Shown here: positions 15,217-24,270 of the stretch, one piece after another
How the letters are laid out: each line of letters starts with the position of its first letter
How positions within the stretch are numbered: position 1 is the first letter of the stretch
Assembly (NCBI RefSeq): GCF_029871205.1
Contig: NZ_SSOJ01000095.1
Location: 1 to 41,126 of the forward strand
Direction of reading: 5' to 3'
Length of the DNA: 41,126 bases
Origin: Pseudomonas sp. BN417
GTDB taxonomy: Bacteria > Pseudomonadota > Gammaproteobacteria > Pseudomonadales > Pseudomonadaceae
Translations under genes and position numbers: made by a program
The notes under the pieces: model-generated
What the model was told of the DNA's origin: nothing
The model's database searches: none
The model's input: the letters and a program-made list of their open reading frames with translations, nothing else

Positions 15217-15399
15217 TGTCACGGCGGATTTAACACCGTGGCGATTGACTTGTAGGGCCAGGAAGGCACTTGAGTCCTGTCCTTCAGCCTCGTAGCACCA
15301 CGTTTTCGCGCCCGGCACCCAGCCGTGCGTATGGCGTTGTGAAAAGGCAATGAAGGCGACTCGGGCGCCGTTACATAAATAGAGATCATGGAGAACCCC

Positions 15400-18291
15400 A
15401 TGCAGACCGACACCACTCGCGAGAACCCGCAGGCCGCAGCGCCCCAGGCCGCCGATTCCAACCAGGATCTGGCTGCCACCGCGCCCGGCCAGCTGCGCGT
15501 GATCAAACGCAACGGCACCGTCGTCGCCTACACCGACGACAAGATCACCGTTGCCATCACCAAGGCGTTCCTCGCTGTGGAAGGCGGTACTGCCGCTGCT
15601 TCGTCGCGTATCCATGAAACCGTCGCACGCCTGACCGAGCAGGTCACCGCCACCTTCAAGCGTCGCATGCCCTCCGGCGGCACCATCCACATCGAAGAGA
15701 TCCAGGACCAGGTCGAACTGGCCCTGATGCGCGCCGGCGAGCAGAAGGTCGCCCGCGACTACGTGATCTACCGCGAATCGCGCGCCCAGGAGCGTTCCAA
15801 GCGCGTGGCCGGCGGCGAAGTGGCCCAGCCGCACCCGAGCATCCGCATCACCCGTGCCGACGGCAGCCTTCAGCCGCTCGACATGGGCCGCCTGAACACC
15901 ATCATCAGCGAAGCCTGCGAAGGCCTGGCCGAAGTCGATGGCGACCTGATCCAGCGCGAAACCCTGAAGAACCTCTACGACGGCGTGGCCGAGAAGGACG
16001 TCAACACCGCCCTGGTGATGACCGCCCGCACCCTGGTGGAGCGCGAGCCGAACTACTCCTACGTCACCGCCCGCCTGCTGATGGACACCCTGCGCGCCGA
16101 AGCCCTGGGCTTCCTCGGCGTTGCCGAGAGCGCCACTCACCACGAGATGGCCGACCTCTACGCCAAGGCCCTGCCGGCCTACGTGGAAAAGGGCGTCGAG
16201 TTCGAACTGCTCGACCCGCAGCTGAAGACCTTCGACCTGGAACAACTGGGCAAGGCCATCAACCACGAGCGTGACCAGCAGTTCACCTACCTCGGCCTGC
16301 AGACCCTGTACGACCGCTACTTCATCCACAAGGACGGCATCCGCTTCGAACTGCCGCAAGTCTTCTTCATGCGCGTGGCCATGGGCCTGGCCATCGAAGA
16401 GAAGCAGAAAGAAGAGCGCGCCATCGAGTTCTACAACCTGCTGTCGTCCTTCGACTACATGAGCTCGACCCCGACCCTGTTCAACGCCGGCACCCTGCGT
16501 CCGCAGCTGTCGTCCTGCTACCTGACTACCGTGCCGGACGACCTGTCGGGCATCTACAGCGCGATCCACGACAACGCCATGCTGTCGAAATTCGCCGGTG
16601 GCCTGGGCAACGACTGGACTCCGGTACGTGCACTGGGTTCCTACATCAAGGGCACCAACGGCAAGTCCCAGGGCGTCGTGCCCTTCCTGAAAGTGGTGAA
16701 CGACACCGCCGTCGCCGTGAACCAGGGTGGCAAGCGCAAGGGCGCCGTCTGCGCGTACCTCGAAACCTGGCACATGGACATCGAAGAGTTCATCGAGCTG
16801 CGCAAGAACACCGGTGACGACCGCCGCCGCACCCACGACATGAACACCGCGAACTGGATTCCGGACCTGTTCATGAAGCGCGTGTTCGACGATGGCCAGT
16901 GGACCCTGTTCTCGCCCTCCGAAGTACCGGACCTGCACGACCTGACCGGCAAGGCCTTCGAAGAGCGCTACGAGTACTACGAAGCCATGGCCGGCTACGG
17001 CAAGATCAAGCTGCACAAGACCATCGCCGCCAAGGACCTGTGGCGCAAGATGCTCTCCATGCTGTTCGAGACCGGCCACCCGTGGCTGACCTTCAAGGAC
17101 CCGTGCAACCTGCGCAGCCCGCAGCAGCACGTGGGCGTGGTCCACAGCTCGAACCTGTGCACCGAGATCACCCTGAACACCAACCAGGACGAGATCGCAG
17201 TCTGCAACCTGGGCTCGATCAACCTGGTCAACCACATCGTCGACGGCAAGCTGGACACCGCCAAGCTCGAGAAGACTGTCAAGACCGCCGTTCGCATGCT
17301 CGATAACGTTATCGACATCAACTACTACTCGGTTCCGCAGGCTCGCAACTCGAACCTCAAGCACCGTCCGGTCGGCCTCGGCATCATGGGCTTCCAGGAC
17401 GCCCTGTACCTGCAGCACATTGCCTACGGTTCCGACGCGGCCATCGAGTTCGCCGACAAGTCCATGGAAGCGGTGAGCTACTACGCCATCCAGGCTTCCT
17501 GCGACCTGGCCGACGAGCGCGGCGCCTACGAGACCTTCGACGGCTCGCTGTGGTCCAAGGGCATCCTGCCGCTGGACTCCCAGCAGATCCTCATCGAGGC
17601 CCGTGGCCAGAAGTACATCGACGTCGACCTGACCGAGTCCCTGGACTGGGCCCCGGTGCGCGAGCGCGTACAGAAAGGTATTCGTAACTCGAACATCATG
17701 GCCATCGCGCCGACCGCGACCATCGCCAACATCACCGGCGTATCGCAGTCCATCGAGCCGACTTACCAGAACCTCTACGTGAAGTCGAACCTCTCCGGCG
17801 AGTTCACCGTGATCAACCCCTACCTGGTACGCGACCTCAAGGCCCGCGGCCTGTGGGACCCGGTCATGGTCAACGACCTGAAGTACTACGACGGCTCCGT
17901 GCAGCAGATCGAGCGCATCCCGCAAGACCTGAAAGACCTGTACGCCACCGCCTTCGAAGTCGAGACCAAGTGGATCGTCGACGCCGCCAGCCGCCGCCAG
18001 AAGTGGATCGATCAGGCCCAGTCCCTGAACCTCTACATCGCCGGCGCCTCGGGCAAGAAGCTGGACGTGACCTACCGCATGGCCTGGTACCGTGGCCTGA
18101 AAACCACCTACTACCTCCGTGCCCTGGCCGCCACCAGCACCGAGAAGTCGACCATCAACACCGGCAAGCTCAACGCCGTGTCCGCTGCCATCGACGAAAG
18201 CCTGCAAGCCGCCCCGGCCGCAGCCCCGCAGCCGGCCCCGGTGCCGAAAGCCTGCTCCATCGACAACCCGGACTGCGAAGCCTGCCAATAA
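15400..18291 (+). CDS. nrdA: Class Ia ribonucleoside-diphosphate reductase, alpha subunit NrdA
   Basis: A 963-residue catalytic subunit reducing ribonucleoside diphosphates to deoxyribonucleotides with NrdB. Two ATP-cone-like regions lie at the N-terminus (about 30-125, IKRNGTVVAY; about 145-240, IRITRADGSLQPL). Active-site residues are C373 (LSSCYLTT), N585/C587/E589 (SNLCTEI), and the C-terminal redox pair C959/C962 (CEAC). The start is the ATG at 15400 with GGAG six bases upstream; an in-frame ATG at 15388 lacks a good site. Length matches P. aeruginosa NrdA. nrdB follows after 278 bp with its own promoter-like elements. Confidence 0.98.
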   Translation: MQTDTTRENPQAAAPQAADSNQDLAATAPGQLRVIKRNGTVVAYTDDKITVAITKAFLAVEGGTAAASSRIHETVARLTEQVTATFKRRMPSGGTIHIEEIQDQVELALMRAGEQKVARDYVIYRESRAQERSKRVAGGEVAQPHPSIRITRADGSLQPLDMGRLNTIISEACEGLAEVDGDLIQRETLKNLYDGVAEKDVNTALVMTARTLVEREPNYSYVTARLLMDTLRAEALGFLGVAESATHHEMADLYAKALPAYVEKGVEFELLDPQLKTFDLEQLGKAINHERDQQFTYLGLQTLYDRYFIHKDGIRFELPQVFFMRVAMGLAIEEKQKEERAIEFYNLLSSFDYMSSTPTLFNAGTLRPQLSSCYLTTVPDDLSGIYSAIHDNAMLSKFAGGLGNDWTPVRALGSYIKGTNGKSQGVVPFLKVVNDTAVAVNQGGKRKGAVCAYLETWHMDIEEFIELRKNTGDDRRRTHDMNTANWIPDLFMKRVFDDGQWTLFSPSEVPDLHDLTGKAFEERYEYYEAMAGYGKIKLHKTIAAKDLWRKMLSMLFETGHPWLTFKDPCNLRSPQQHVGVVHSSNLCTEITLNTNQDEIAVCNLGSINLVNHIVDGKLDTAKLEKTVKTAVRMLDNVIDINYYSVPQARNSNLKHRPVGLGIMGFQDALYLQHIAYGSDAAIEFADKSMEAVSYYAIQASCDLADERGAYETFDGSLWSKGILPLDSQQILIEARGQKYIDVDLTESLDWAPVRERVQKGIRNSNIMAIAPTATIANITGVSQSIEPTYQNLYVKSNLSGEFTVINPYLVRDLKARGLWDPVMVNDLKYYDGSVQQIERIPQDLKDLYATAFEVETKWIVDAASRRQKWIDQAQSLNLYIAGASGKKLDVTYRMAWYRGLKTTYYLRALAATSTEKSTINTGKLNAVSAAIDESLQAAPAAAPQPAPVPKACSIDNPDCEACQ

Positions 18292-18309
18292 CAGGTAACG
18301 CACAGCCAA

Positions 18310-18358
18310 GGCCCCCACGCGGGGCCGCTCCCTCCCCTCTCCTCTTCAGGGAGAGGGG
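18310..18358. repeat. Two hairpins in the nrdA-nrdB gap
   Basis: GGCCCC/GGGGCC (18310-18315 with 18321-18326) and CCCCTCTCC/GGAGAGGGG (18334-18342 with 18350-18358) follow the nrdA stop. The second belongs to a CCCTCTCC/GGAGAGGG palindrome common in proteobacterial spacers. Together they can attenuate nrdA readthrough. Confidence 0.6.
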
Positions 18359-18480
18359 CCGGGGGTGAGGGAAACCTCAGACCGCACCGAACACCGATCC
18401 AAAAGCCACGCCCACCAACCGGGCAGGCACAGGCCAGGGCAAACCACCGCCCTGCCCTCCGCCGCGAGCGGACCGTTGCC

Positions 18481-18508
18481 TTGCATGCACCAAGCAACGA
18501 ACTAAGAT
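18481..18508 (+). promoter_or_regulatory. Candidate sigma-70 promoter of nrdB
   Basis: TTGCAT (18481-18486), a 16-nt spacer and TAAGAT (18503-18508) give a plausible promoter with a start near 18515, inside the LexA-like box. Confidence 0.5.
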
Positions 18509-18513
18509 TTTTA

Positions 18514-18529
18514 CTGTATATCCATACAG
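18514..18529. promoter_or_regulatory. LexA (SOS) box upstream of nrdB
   Basis: CTGTATATCCATACAG fits the gamma-proteobacterial LexA consensus CTGT-N8-ACAG with an AT-rich centre. It overlaps the predicted start of nrdB transcription, ideal for repression. A GGCCGG/CCGGCC hairpin (18529-18547) follows, just before the AGGAG ribosome site (18555-18559). Confidence 0.75.
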
Positions 18530-18569
18530 GCCGGCAACTGACCGGCCCTCAAGCAGGAGAGCAACCGCC

Positions 18570-19820
18570 ATGCTGAGCTGGGACGAATTCGACCAAGAAG
18601 ACAGCGCACCCGCTGCCGCCAAACCGGCCGCTGCCGCAGCCGCACTGGGCGCCAACCACGACAAGCTCGACGACGAAGCCGCCGGCTCCGTCAGCGACGC
18701 CCGCGCCGTTTCCTCCAGCGACTCCGATGCGGTTGCCCGCGCCAAGAAAGCCCTGGACGCCCTCGACATCCAGGAAGGCCTGGACGACCTCGAAGGCTCC
18801 GCCGCGCGCGTGCAGGTTGGCGACAAGCAAATGATCAACGCCCGCGCCGACCTCAATCAGCTCGTACCCTTCAAGTACGACTGGGCCTGGCAGAAGTACC
18901 TGGATGGCTGCGCCAACCACTGGATGCCCCAGGAAGTGAACATGAACGCCGACATTGCCCTGTGGAAGAGCAAGGACGGCCTCAGCGAAGACGAGCGCCG
19001 CATCGTCATGCGCAACCTCGGCTTCTTCTCCACCGCCGACTCCCTGGTTGCCAACAACCTGGTGCTGGCCGTGTACCGCCTGATCACCAACCCCGAATGC
19101 CGCCAGTACATCCTGCGCCAGGCCTTCGAAGAGGCGATCCACACCCACGCCTACCAGTACTGCATCGAGTCCTTAGGGATGGATGAAGGCGAAATCTTCA
19201 ACATGTACCACGAGATCCCGAGCGTCGCGAAGAAAGCGTCCTGGGGCCTCAAGTACACCCGCTCGATCTCCGACCCCGAGTTCAAGACCGGCACCCCGGA
19301 GACCGACCGCCAGTTCCTGCGCAACCTGATCGCCTACTACTGCGTACTGGAAGGCATCTTCTTCTACTGCGGCTTCACCCAGATCCTCTCCATGGGCCGC
19401 CGCAACAAGATGACCGGCACCGCCGAGCAGTTCCAGTACATCCTGCGCGACGAATCCATGCACCTGAACTTCGGCATCGACGTGATCAACCAGATCAAGA
19501 TCGAAAACCCGCACCTGTGGGATGCCCAGATGAAGGACGAAGCCACCCAGATGATCCTCCAGGGCACCCAGCTCGAGATCGAATACGCACGCGACACCAT
19601 GCCTCGCGGCGTACTGGGCATGAACGCCGCGATGATGGAGGACTACCTCAAGTTCATCGCCAACCGCCGCCTGACCCAGATCGGCCTGAAAGAGGAATAC
19701 CCGGGCGCCACCAACCCGTTCCCGTGGATGTCTGAAATCATGGACCTGAAGAAAGAGAAGAACTTCTTCGAGACGCGCGTTATTGAATACCAGACCGGCG
19801 GCGCGCTGAGCTGGGATTGA
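18570..19820 (+). CDS. nrdB: Class Ia ribonucleoside-diphosphate reductase, beta subunit NrdB
   Basis: A 416-residue ferritin-like radical subunit. It has iron ligands E188 and H191 in [10 protein letters not shown], the expected radical tyrosine Y195, and a second ligand set in [10 protein letters not shown]. The first 85 residues form an Ala/Asp-rich, low-complexity extension absent from E. coli NrdB but usual in Pseudomonas. The C-terminal tail (TGGALSWD) is the NrdA-binding peptide. The start at 18570 has AGGAG ten bases upstream. It may be transcribed both with nrdA and from its own LexA-overlapped promoter. Confidence 0.97.
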   Translation: MLSWDEFDQEDSAPAAAKPAAAAAALGANHDKLDDEAAGSVSDARAVSSSDSDAVARAKKALDALDIQEGLDDLEGSAARVQVGDKQMINARADLNQLVPFKYDWAWQKYLDGCANHWMPQEVNMNADIALWKSKDGLSEDERRIVMRNLGFFSTADSLVANNLVLAVYRLITNPECRQYILRQAFEEAIHTHAYQYCIESLGMDEGEIFNMYHEIPSVAKKASWGLKYTRSISDPEFKTGTPETDRQFLRNLIAYYCVLEGIFFYCGFTQILSMGRRNKMTGTAEQFQYILRDESMHLNFGIDVINQIKIENPHLWDAQMKDEATQMILQGTQLEIEYARDTMPRGVLGMNAAMMEDYLKFIANRRLTQIGLKEEYPGATNPFPWMSEIMDLKKEKNFFETRVIEYQTGGALSWD

Positions 19821-19880
19821 TTCCGGGTCACGTAGTTTTTCAACAAACACTGAAACTTTTTCACTGAATGTTGAAACGGA

Positions 19881-20038
19881 TGCACCGAGAAGGTGCAGAA
19901 CCGCTGCCCTGGGGAGGGCAGCGGCGCCAGCCATCCAAGGCTGGCTGTAGCAACAGGGCAAGGCCATTAGCCCCAAAGGAACTGGGGTAGAAGGGAGTAA
20001 ACAAAAGGGCCGGCGAGCAATGCTCACCGGCCCTTTTT
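19881..20038 (+). ncRNA. Structured RNA candidate or elaborate nrdB 3' UTR
   Basis: Five stems occur in series: TGCACC/GGTGCA (19881-19897); CCGCTGCCCT/AGGGCAGCGG with a GGGG loop (19901-19924); GCCAGCC/GGCTGGC (19926-19945); CCCCA/TGGGG (19971-19987); and the terminator stem at 20003-20038. No ORF is convincing. It lies between two inverted copies of TTTTTCAACA (19836-19845 and 20070-20079), so it might be IS-derived sequence. I recognise no RNA family. Confidence 0.4.
20003..20038 (+). terminator. Intrinsic terminator downstream of nrdB
   Basis: AAAGGGCCGG...CCGGCCCTTT stem with a GAGC/GCTC extension (one mismatch) and a T5 tract at 20034-20038; A-richness on the other side makes it potentially bidirectional. 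Confidence 0.9.
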
Positions 20039-20056
20039 CATTGCTGGGTAGTTCCG

Positions 20057-20396
20057 CTTTGGGCCGATTCTGTTGAAAAAGTAGCTGCCACTCCATGCCG
20101 CCGGCAAAATCACGCCGTCAGCGAGCATGGGGGCAGGCAGCATGATGGGACGGTTACCGGGTGGGCAGCAGCGCCTGTTTTACTCGTTCAATCTGGAAGA
20201 CCACGTCCCGCCCCAACACCTCCTGCGCAGCATCGACCAGTGCCTGGATCTCAGCGACCTGCGGGCCCACCTGGCCGACTTCTATAGCCCCATCGGGCGC
20301 CCGTCGATTGATCCGGAGTTGATGGTGCGCATGCTGGTCGTCGGTTACTGCTACGGCATCCGTTCCGAGCAGCGCTATGCGAGCATTAGCTCTTAG
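20057..20396 (+). mobile_element. Left-end remnant of an IS1182-type insertion sequence
   Basis: The end-like sequence GATTCTGTTGAAAAAGTAG (20066-20084) is followed by the 5' part of a transposase gene (from about 20142; MMGRLPGG...). The 83-84 residues present match the N-terminus of IS1182-type transposases (YSFNLEDHVPPQHLLR, YSPIGRPSIDPELM, GYCYGIRSEQR). Coding then breaks off after RYASISS, so catalytic residues and the right end are missing. It marks the left boundary where GC content falls and accessory genes begin. Confidence 0.8.
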
Positions 20397-20471
20397 CTAC
20401 CTGTCCACCAGCTCCGGGACAGACCACACATCCAGGGCTAACCTGAGTGTATTCCTCTCGGACCAAGCTCA

Positions 20472-22412
20472 ATGACTTCCCCTCGCAACGCCCCTCGCGC
20501 AGATAGGGCTTCCATGGTAACTGAGGCAGGCTGCAGTCTTCGGGAGCTGGAGCGACTAAACCGGACGCTCAAGACCCTTAGTGCAGGTAATCGTATGCTC
20601 CTGCGCTGCTCAGATGAGCAAGAGTTACTGAACGGAATGTGCCGAGTGATAGTGGTAAAAGGCCATTATCGCTACGCCGGTGTTTGGTATTCGCTAAACG
20701 ACGATGGCTATTCCCTAGTCCATATGGCGTATGCACTCAGCTCTACACATAGCCATCAGGAGGCTGATTTTTTTAGAAGCATTTCGCTTTCGTGGGCTAA
20801 TTCAGAAGAGGGAGGTGCCGCAGCTATCGCTGTTATTACAGGTAAAGCCTGTGTCGGCCGTAATCTTCTCACCGACCCTGACCACGCTAAATGGCGCGAA
20901 GACATGGTTCGCCTTGGCTATGGATCGGTTACTGCCTTTCCATTACGGGTAGGTTCAGTTGTCGTAGGCTCTCTGTGCATTACTGCTACCGAGCCTGACG
21001 CATTTAATGAGTCTGAAGTTTCTCTTTTAGGTGAACTGGCTGATGATTTGACGTTTGGAATAGAAAATCTACGCATACGCGCAAAGCATCAGGCTGCAGA
21101 GGAAAGAATTCATCAAATAGCTTACTACGACTCACTTACTGGACTACCTAATCGAGAGATGTTTTATACAAAAGCCAAGTCAGTCATTACAGAACTCAGA
21201 GAGCAACACCGTCCGCTAGCAGTACTGCTTCTTAAGGCCGAAAATCATCACGAAATCAACGACACCCTTGGATACCTACAGGGCGACAAATTACTACAAG
21301 AGATTGCGAGCCTACTCTGCGCAACAATTCTCTCCAGCGGAGTTATTTTTCGCGCAGGCGAGGCCGAATTCGCAATTCTTTATGCAAATGCAGACGCAGA
21401 CGCTGCTGTCCAAATGGCGCAAAGACTGAGTTCTTTATTTCATGGTGCGACTGACTCTTCTGGGCTAAACCACTATGCAAGGATGACGATAGGAGTTGCG
21501 TTATTCCCCGGCCATGGTGTTGAGCCGGACACATTATTTAGGCATGCACGGGCTGCCATGTCTGAGGCGAGGCGTACAGGACGCGACTTTTTGGTATTCG
21601 CTCCTAGCCTTGAAGAGGCGTGCACCAACCGACTATTACTGACGGCGGATTTGCGCGATGCGATCAAACTCGACCAGTTAATTCTCCATTGCCAGCCTCA
21701 GCTCAGCTTAATCTCCTCGCATATATGTGGCGCCGAGGCACTATTGCGTTGGCGGCATCCGGTTCGAAATATGGTGCCTCCCAGTGAGTTTGTAGCGCTT
21801 GCCGAATTTACCGGACTAATTACTCCGCTAACATTTTGGGTTCTTGAAGCTGCATTTAGACAACGCTTTGCGTGGAATGAATCAGGCTTAAACGTGCCTT
21901 TATCCATAAATCTTTCGGCACAAGACTTACGCGATGCTAGGCTAGTCACCAAGATCGAAGGGCTGATGGCGACTTGGGGGGCGGCGTCGAATTGGATTCA
22001 GTTTGAGGTTACTGAAAGTGCGCTCATGGAAGACCCAGCAAGTGCATTAGAAACACTGCGAAAATTGAAAGATGCCGGGATTCAACTAGCTATCGATGAT
22101 TTTGGAATTGGCTATTCCAGCTTGAGCTATCTCCAGAACCTACCGGTAGATGCAATCAAGATCGATCAGTCCTTCGTTAAGCAAATAACCGAGCACCCAA
22201 AGCCAGCTGCCATTGTTCACTCTACAATTGAGCTAGCTCACAGATTAAATTTAAAGGTAGTTGCTGAGGGAATTGAAAACCAGGAGGTCCTGGGGCGCCT
22301 AATGGAGATGGGATGTGATGTAGCTCAAGGATATCTGATAGGAGCGCCAATGCCGACAGAAGATTTTGTAGATTGGCTGCAGTGCTCTAGCTGGAAGTTA
22401 TTGGAGAAGTGA
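20472..22412 (+). CDS. GAF-GGDEF-EAL protein, probable c-di-GMP phosphodiesterase
   Basis: A 646-residue cytoplasmic protein with no membrane segment. It has a GAF-like domain (about 25-205), a GGDEF domain (about 215-378) and an EAL domain (about 385-640). The cyclase signature is degenerate, RAGEAEF at 294-300 instead of RxGGDEF, so synthesis is unlikely. The EAL domain keeps AEALLRW (421-427), SINLSAQDL, FEVTES, IDDFGIGYSS, IKIDQSF and VVAEGIEN, i.e. the metal and catalytic residues of an active phosphodiesterase. Codon use is AT-rich compared with the core genes. The start at 20472 is weakly supported; M15 (20514) is an alternative. Isolated between IS remnants. Confidence 0.88.
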   Translation: MTSPRNAPRADRASMVTEAGCSLRELERLNRTLKTLSAGNRMLLRCSDEQELLNGMCRVIVVKGHYRYAGVWYSLNDDGYSLVHMAYALSSTHSHQEADFFRSISLSWANSEEGGAAAIAVITGKACVGRNLLTDPDHAKWREDMVRLGYGSVTAFPLRVGSVVVGSLCITATEPDAFNESEVSLLGELADDLTFGIENLRIRAKHQAAEERIHQIAYYDSLTGLPNREMFYTKAKSVITELREQHRPLAVLLLKAENHHEINDTLGYLQGDKLLQEIASLLCATILSSGVIFRAGEAEFAILYANADADAAVQMAQRLSSLFHGATDSSGLNHYARMTIGVALFPGHGVEPDTLFRHARAAMSEARRTGRDFLVFAPSLEEACTNRLLLTADLRDAIKLDQLILHCQPQLSLISSHICGAEALLRWRHPVRNMVPPSEFVALAEFTGLITPLTFWVLEAAFRQRFAWNESGLNVPLSINLSAQDLRDARLVTKIEGLMATWGAASNWIQFEVTESALMEDPASALETLRKLKDAGIQLAIDDFGIGYSSLSYLQNLPVDAIKIDQSFVKQITEHPKPAAIVHSTIELAHRLNLKVVAEGIENQEVLGRLMEMGCDVAQGYLIGAPMPTEDFVDWLQCSSWKLLEK

Positions 22413-22463
22413 GTCCCCAGTCGCTTATATCTGACACGGTCTACCCACCAAAACTAGTGCGCC

Positions 22464-23050
22464 ATGAAATGCCGCGTGCGCCTCAAGAAATACCGCGCCT
22501 ACAGAGGTGAAGTAGGCCAGGTAGCGCCGAATTTGCTGGAGCGAAAATTCGATGCCAAGCGACCGAACCAGAAGTTGGTAACCGATGTGACGGAGTTTAA
22601 AGTCGGAGGCGAAAATCTTTACCTTTCACCGATACGTGACCTCTACAACGGCGAAATCATTGCCTACGAAACATCCAGGCGTCCTCTGTTCGACATGGTC
22701 GATGCGATTCTACGGAAAGCATTTTCGCGGCTACGGCCGCGAGACAAACTGATCTTGCATTCCGATCAGGGATGGCAGTATCGGATGCCCATCTACCGTC
22801 GCGTCCGTAACGAACATGCAGTGAAACCAAGCATCTCCGCAAAGGTAACTGCTATGACATTGCGGCTATGGAAAGCTTTTTCGGCACGTTGAAATCCGAA
22901 TTCTTTTACCTGAGCAAATTCAACAGCCCCAATGAGCTTGAAGCAGGGCCGCGGGACTACATCCACTACTACAATCATTCGCGCATCAGGCTGAAACAAA
23001 GCGGCCTGAGCCCTGTTGAATACAGGACTCCAGCCGCCGGGCCCGCTTAC
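22464..23050 (+). pseudogene. Broken IS3-family transposase (orfB fragment)
   Basis: Central and C-terminal parts of an IS3-type DDE transposase: KCRVRLKKYRAYRGEVG, VTDVTEF (first Asp), LHSDQGWQYR (second Asp), and, in another frame, MESFFGTLKSE (Glu) with YNHSRIRLKQSGLSPVEYR. A one-base deletion near 22836-22842 splits it into two frames (22464-22892 and 22868 onward). orfA and the start of orfB are missing, and the 3' end runs to within a few bases of the convergent monooxygenase stop at 23057. Confidence 0.85.
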
Positions 23051-23056
23051 CTATGT

Positions 23057-24193
23057 TCAGCGATTAGGAAGCGCAATCTTGGGAGCGACCTCTTTAGCGA
23101 TCAACTCTAGAGACTGAAACCAGGGCGCAGGATCATCATAGTAATCATGTGCTTCTACCTGCAGCGTACCCCAACCACCTGTTGCCTCAAAAAGCGCATT
23201 GATCTTCTCCTTCACGGTATCGGGCGAACCGACCAAAAAGACGCGATCCACCAGGAACTCGAGATCAGCATCAGCCGGATCAATACCTGCATCCTTGGCA
23301 TAGCCGTCCATCATGCCAAAACGACGCCAGATCGGGATCAGGTAGTGCTGGAAGCAGTAGCCGATCGGCCCCTCCATGACCAAGCGCTTGGCTTCCTTGT
23401 CAGTTTCAGCACAAAATACGGTGTGGGATACCGCATGACGCGAACGGTCCGGGGAATGGCCCGCTTGAATGGCTGCTTCGGAATAGACTTCCCAGTGTTT
23501 CTTCAGCGCATCTAGACCAGAGAAGATCGAAACCGGCTTGAAGTTGCGCTCACCTGCCAAACGCATGGACGGCGAGTTGTAGCTGAAACCGGTCACCGCA
23601 ATCTCAGGTGCCTTGCTCCCCCAAGGGCTGAAATCAGCCAACTTATGCTGCTCATCACCCTCTGCGCCTTCAATCTCTTCCGGATAACCCGCGTCCCAGT
23701 ACTTACCTTCATAGAAGAATGGCTCACGCTTCCAGATCTTCTCCATGATGTACAGGGACTCTCGCACCATGTCGTTCAGGTTCTTGGTTTCGTCCCCACC
23801 GTCAGCCGTGTTGGACTGACCGGCGTTGCGAATTCCGTGCATGTAGGAGGCCTGCGGATAGGCGCCAGCACCAATACCGAGGAAATAGCGGCCTTCCAGA
23901 ATCTGTGACAACCAGCCGATCATGGTCGCCAGCTTGGCCGGATGCTGATGCGGCAGCAGGTGGGCCATGGGCGCGAACTTGATGTTCTTGGTTTGCAGGG
24001 CTGCCGCGGCGATTAACAGTTCAGGGTTGGGAATGTTTTCCCAGATCTGCGAGGCGTGCTCGGAGATCATCATCGAATCGATACCGACGCTGTCCGCCTG
24101 CACGGCACTCTGGATGCCCCAATCAAAGGTTTGCTTGGCTGTCCGACCAGGACGCATGTAGGGATGAAAGATCAAACCAGTTTCCATTGCCAT
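23057..24193 (-). CDS. camE36: 3,6-diketocamphane 1,6-monooxygenase-like flavoprotein (LLM class)
   Basis: A 378-residue luciferase-like (TIM-barrel) FMN/FMNH2-dependent monooxygenase. From memory, it is very similar over its full length to the P. putida 3,6-diketocamphane monooxygenase, a type II Baeyer-Villiger enzyme that converts a bicyclic ketone to a lactone using reduced flavin from a separate reductase. Conserved blocks include MAMETGLIFHPYMRPG, SEHASQIWENIPNPELL, LEGRYFLGIGAGAYPQ and DDPAPWFQSLELI. The start is the ATG at 24193 with AGGAG nine bases upstream; an in-frame ATG 42 bp further up has no such site. It is divergent from a TetR gene and has a near-consensus promoter with an overlapping palindrome. 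The actual substrate here is unproven. Confidence 0.87.
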   Translation of the reverse strand: MAMETGLIFHPYMRPGRTAKQTFDWGIQSAVQADSVGIDSMMISEHASQIWENIPNPELLIAAAALQTKNIKFAPMAHLLPHQHPAKLATMIGWLSQILEGRYFLGIGAGAYPQASYMHGIRNAGQSNTADGGDETKNLNDMVRESLYIMEKIWKREPFFYEGKYWDAGYPEEIEGAEGDEQHKLADFSPWGSKAPEIAVTGFSYNSPSMRLAGERNFKPVSIFSGLDALKKHWEVYSEAAIQAGHSPDRSRHAVSHTVFCAETDKEAKRLVMEGPIGYCFQHYLIPIWRRFGMMDGYAKDAGIDPADADLEFLVDRVFLVGSPDTVKEKINALFEATGGWGTLQVEAHDYYDDPAPWFQSLELIAKEVAPKIALPNR

Positions 24194-24270
24194 GATTGTT
24201 ATCTCCTCTAGATGGGTAATAGGCAAGGGAGGCATTAGCCTGTGTCTGCGGGCAGATGCCAGCAGTGGTG

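Larger units (their letters stand above)
14688..15399. other. 712-bp divergent regulatory region between the response regulator and nrdA
   Basis: No protein gene is convincing here. It contains, left to right, a NrdR-box match (14782-14797), three phased DnaA-box-like nonamers (14907-14937), an 18-bp palindrome (15006-15023) and a second NrdR-like box (15201-15216). The nrdA leader after 15216 has TTGACT at 15245-15250 as a possible -35, but no confident -10. Confidence 0.7.

Noticed and set aside
15052..18318. 1088-codon minus-strand open frame across nrdA
   Set aside because: Low-complexity Val/Gly/Asp/His-rich antisense of nrdA; no start signal or domain. nrdA on the plus strand is unmistakable.
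20397..20471. CTGTCC/GGACAG inverted bases as an IS end
   Set aside because: Only 6 bp arms with no partner end or target duplication; insufficient to call an element boundary.
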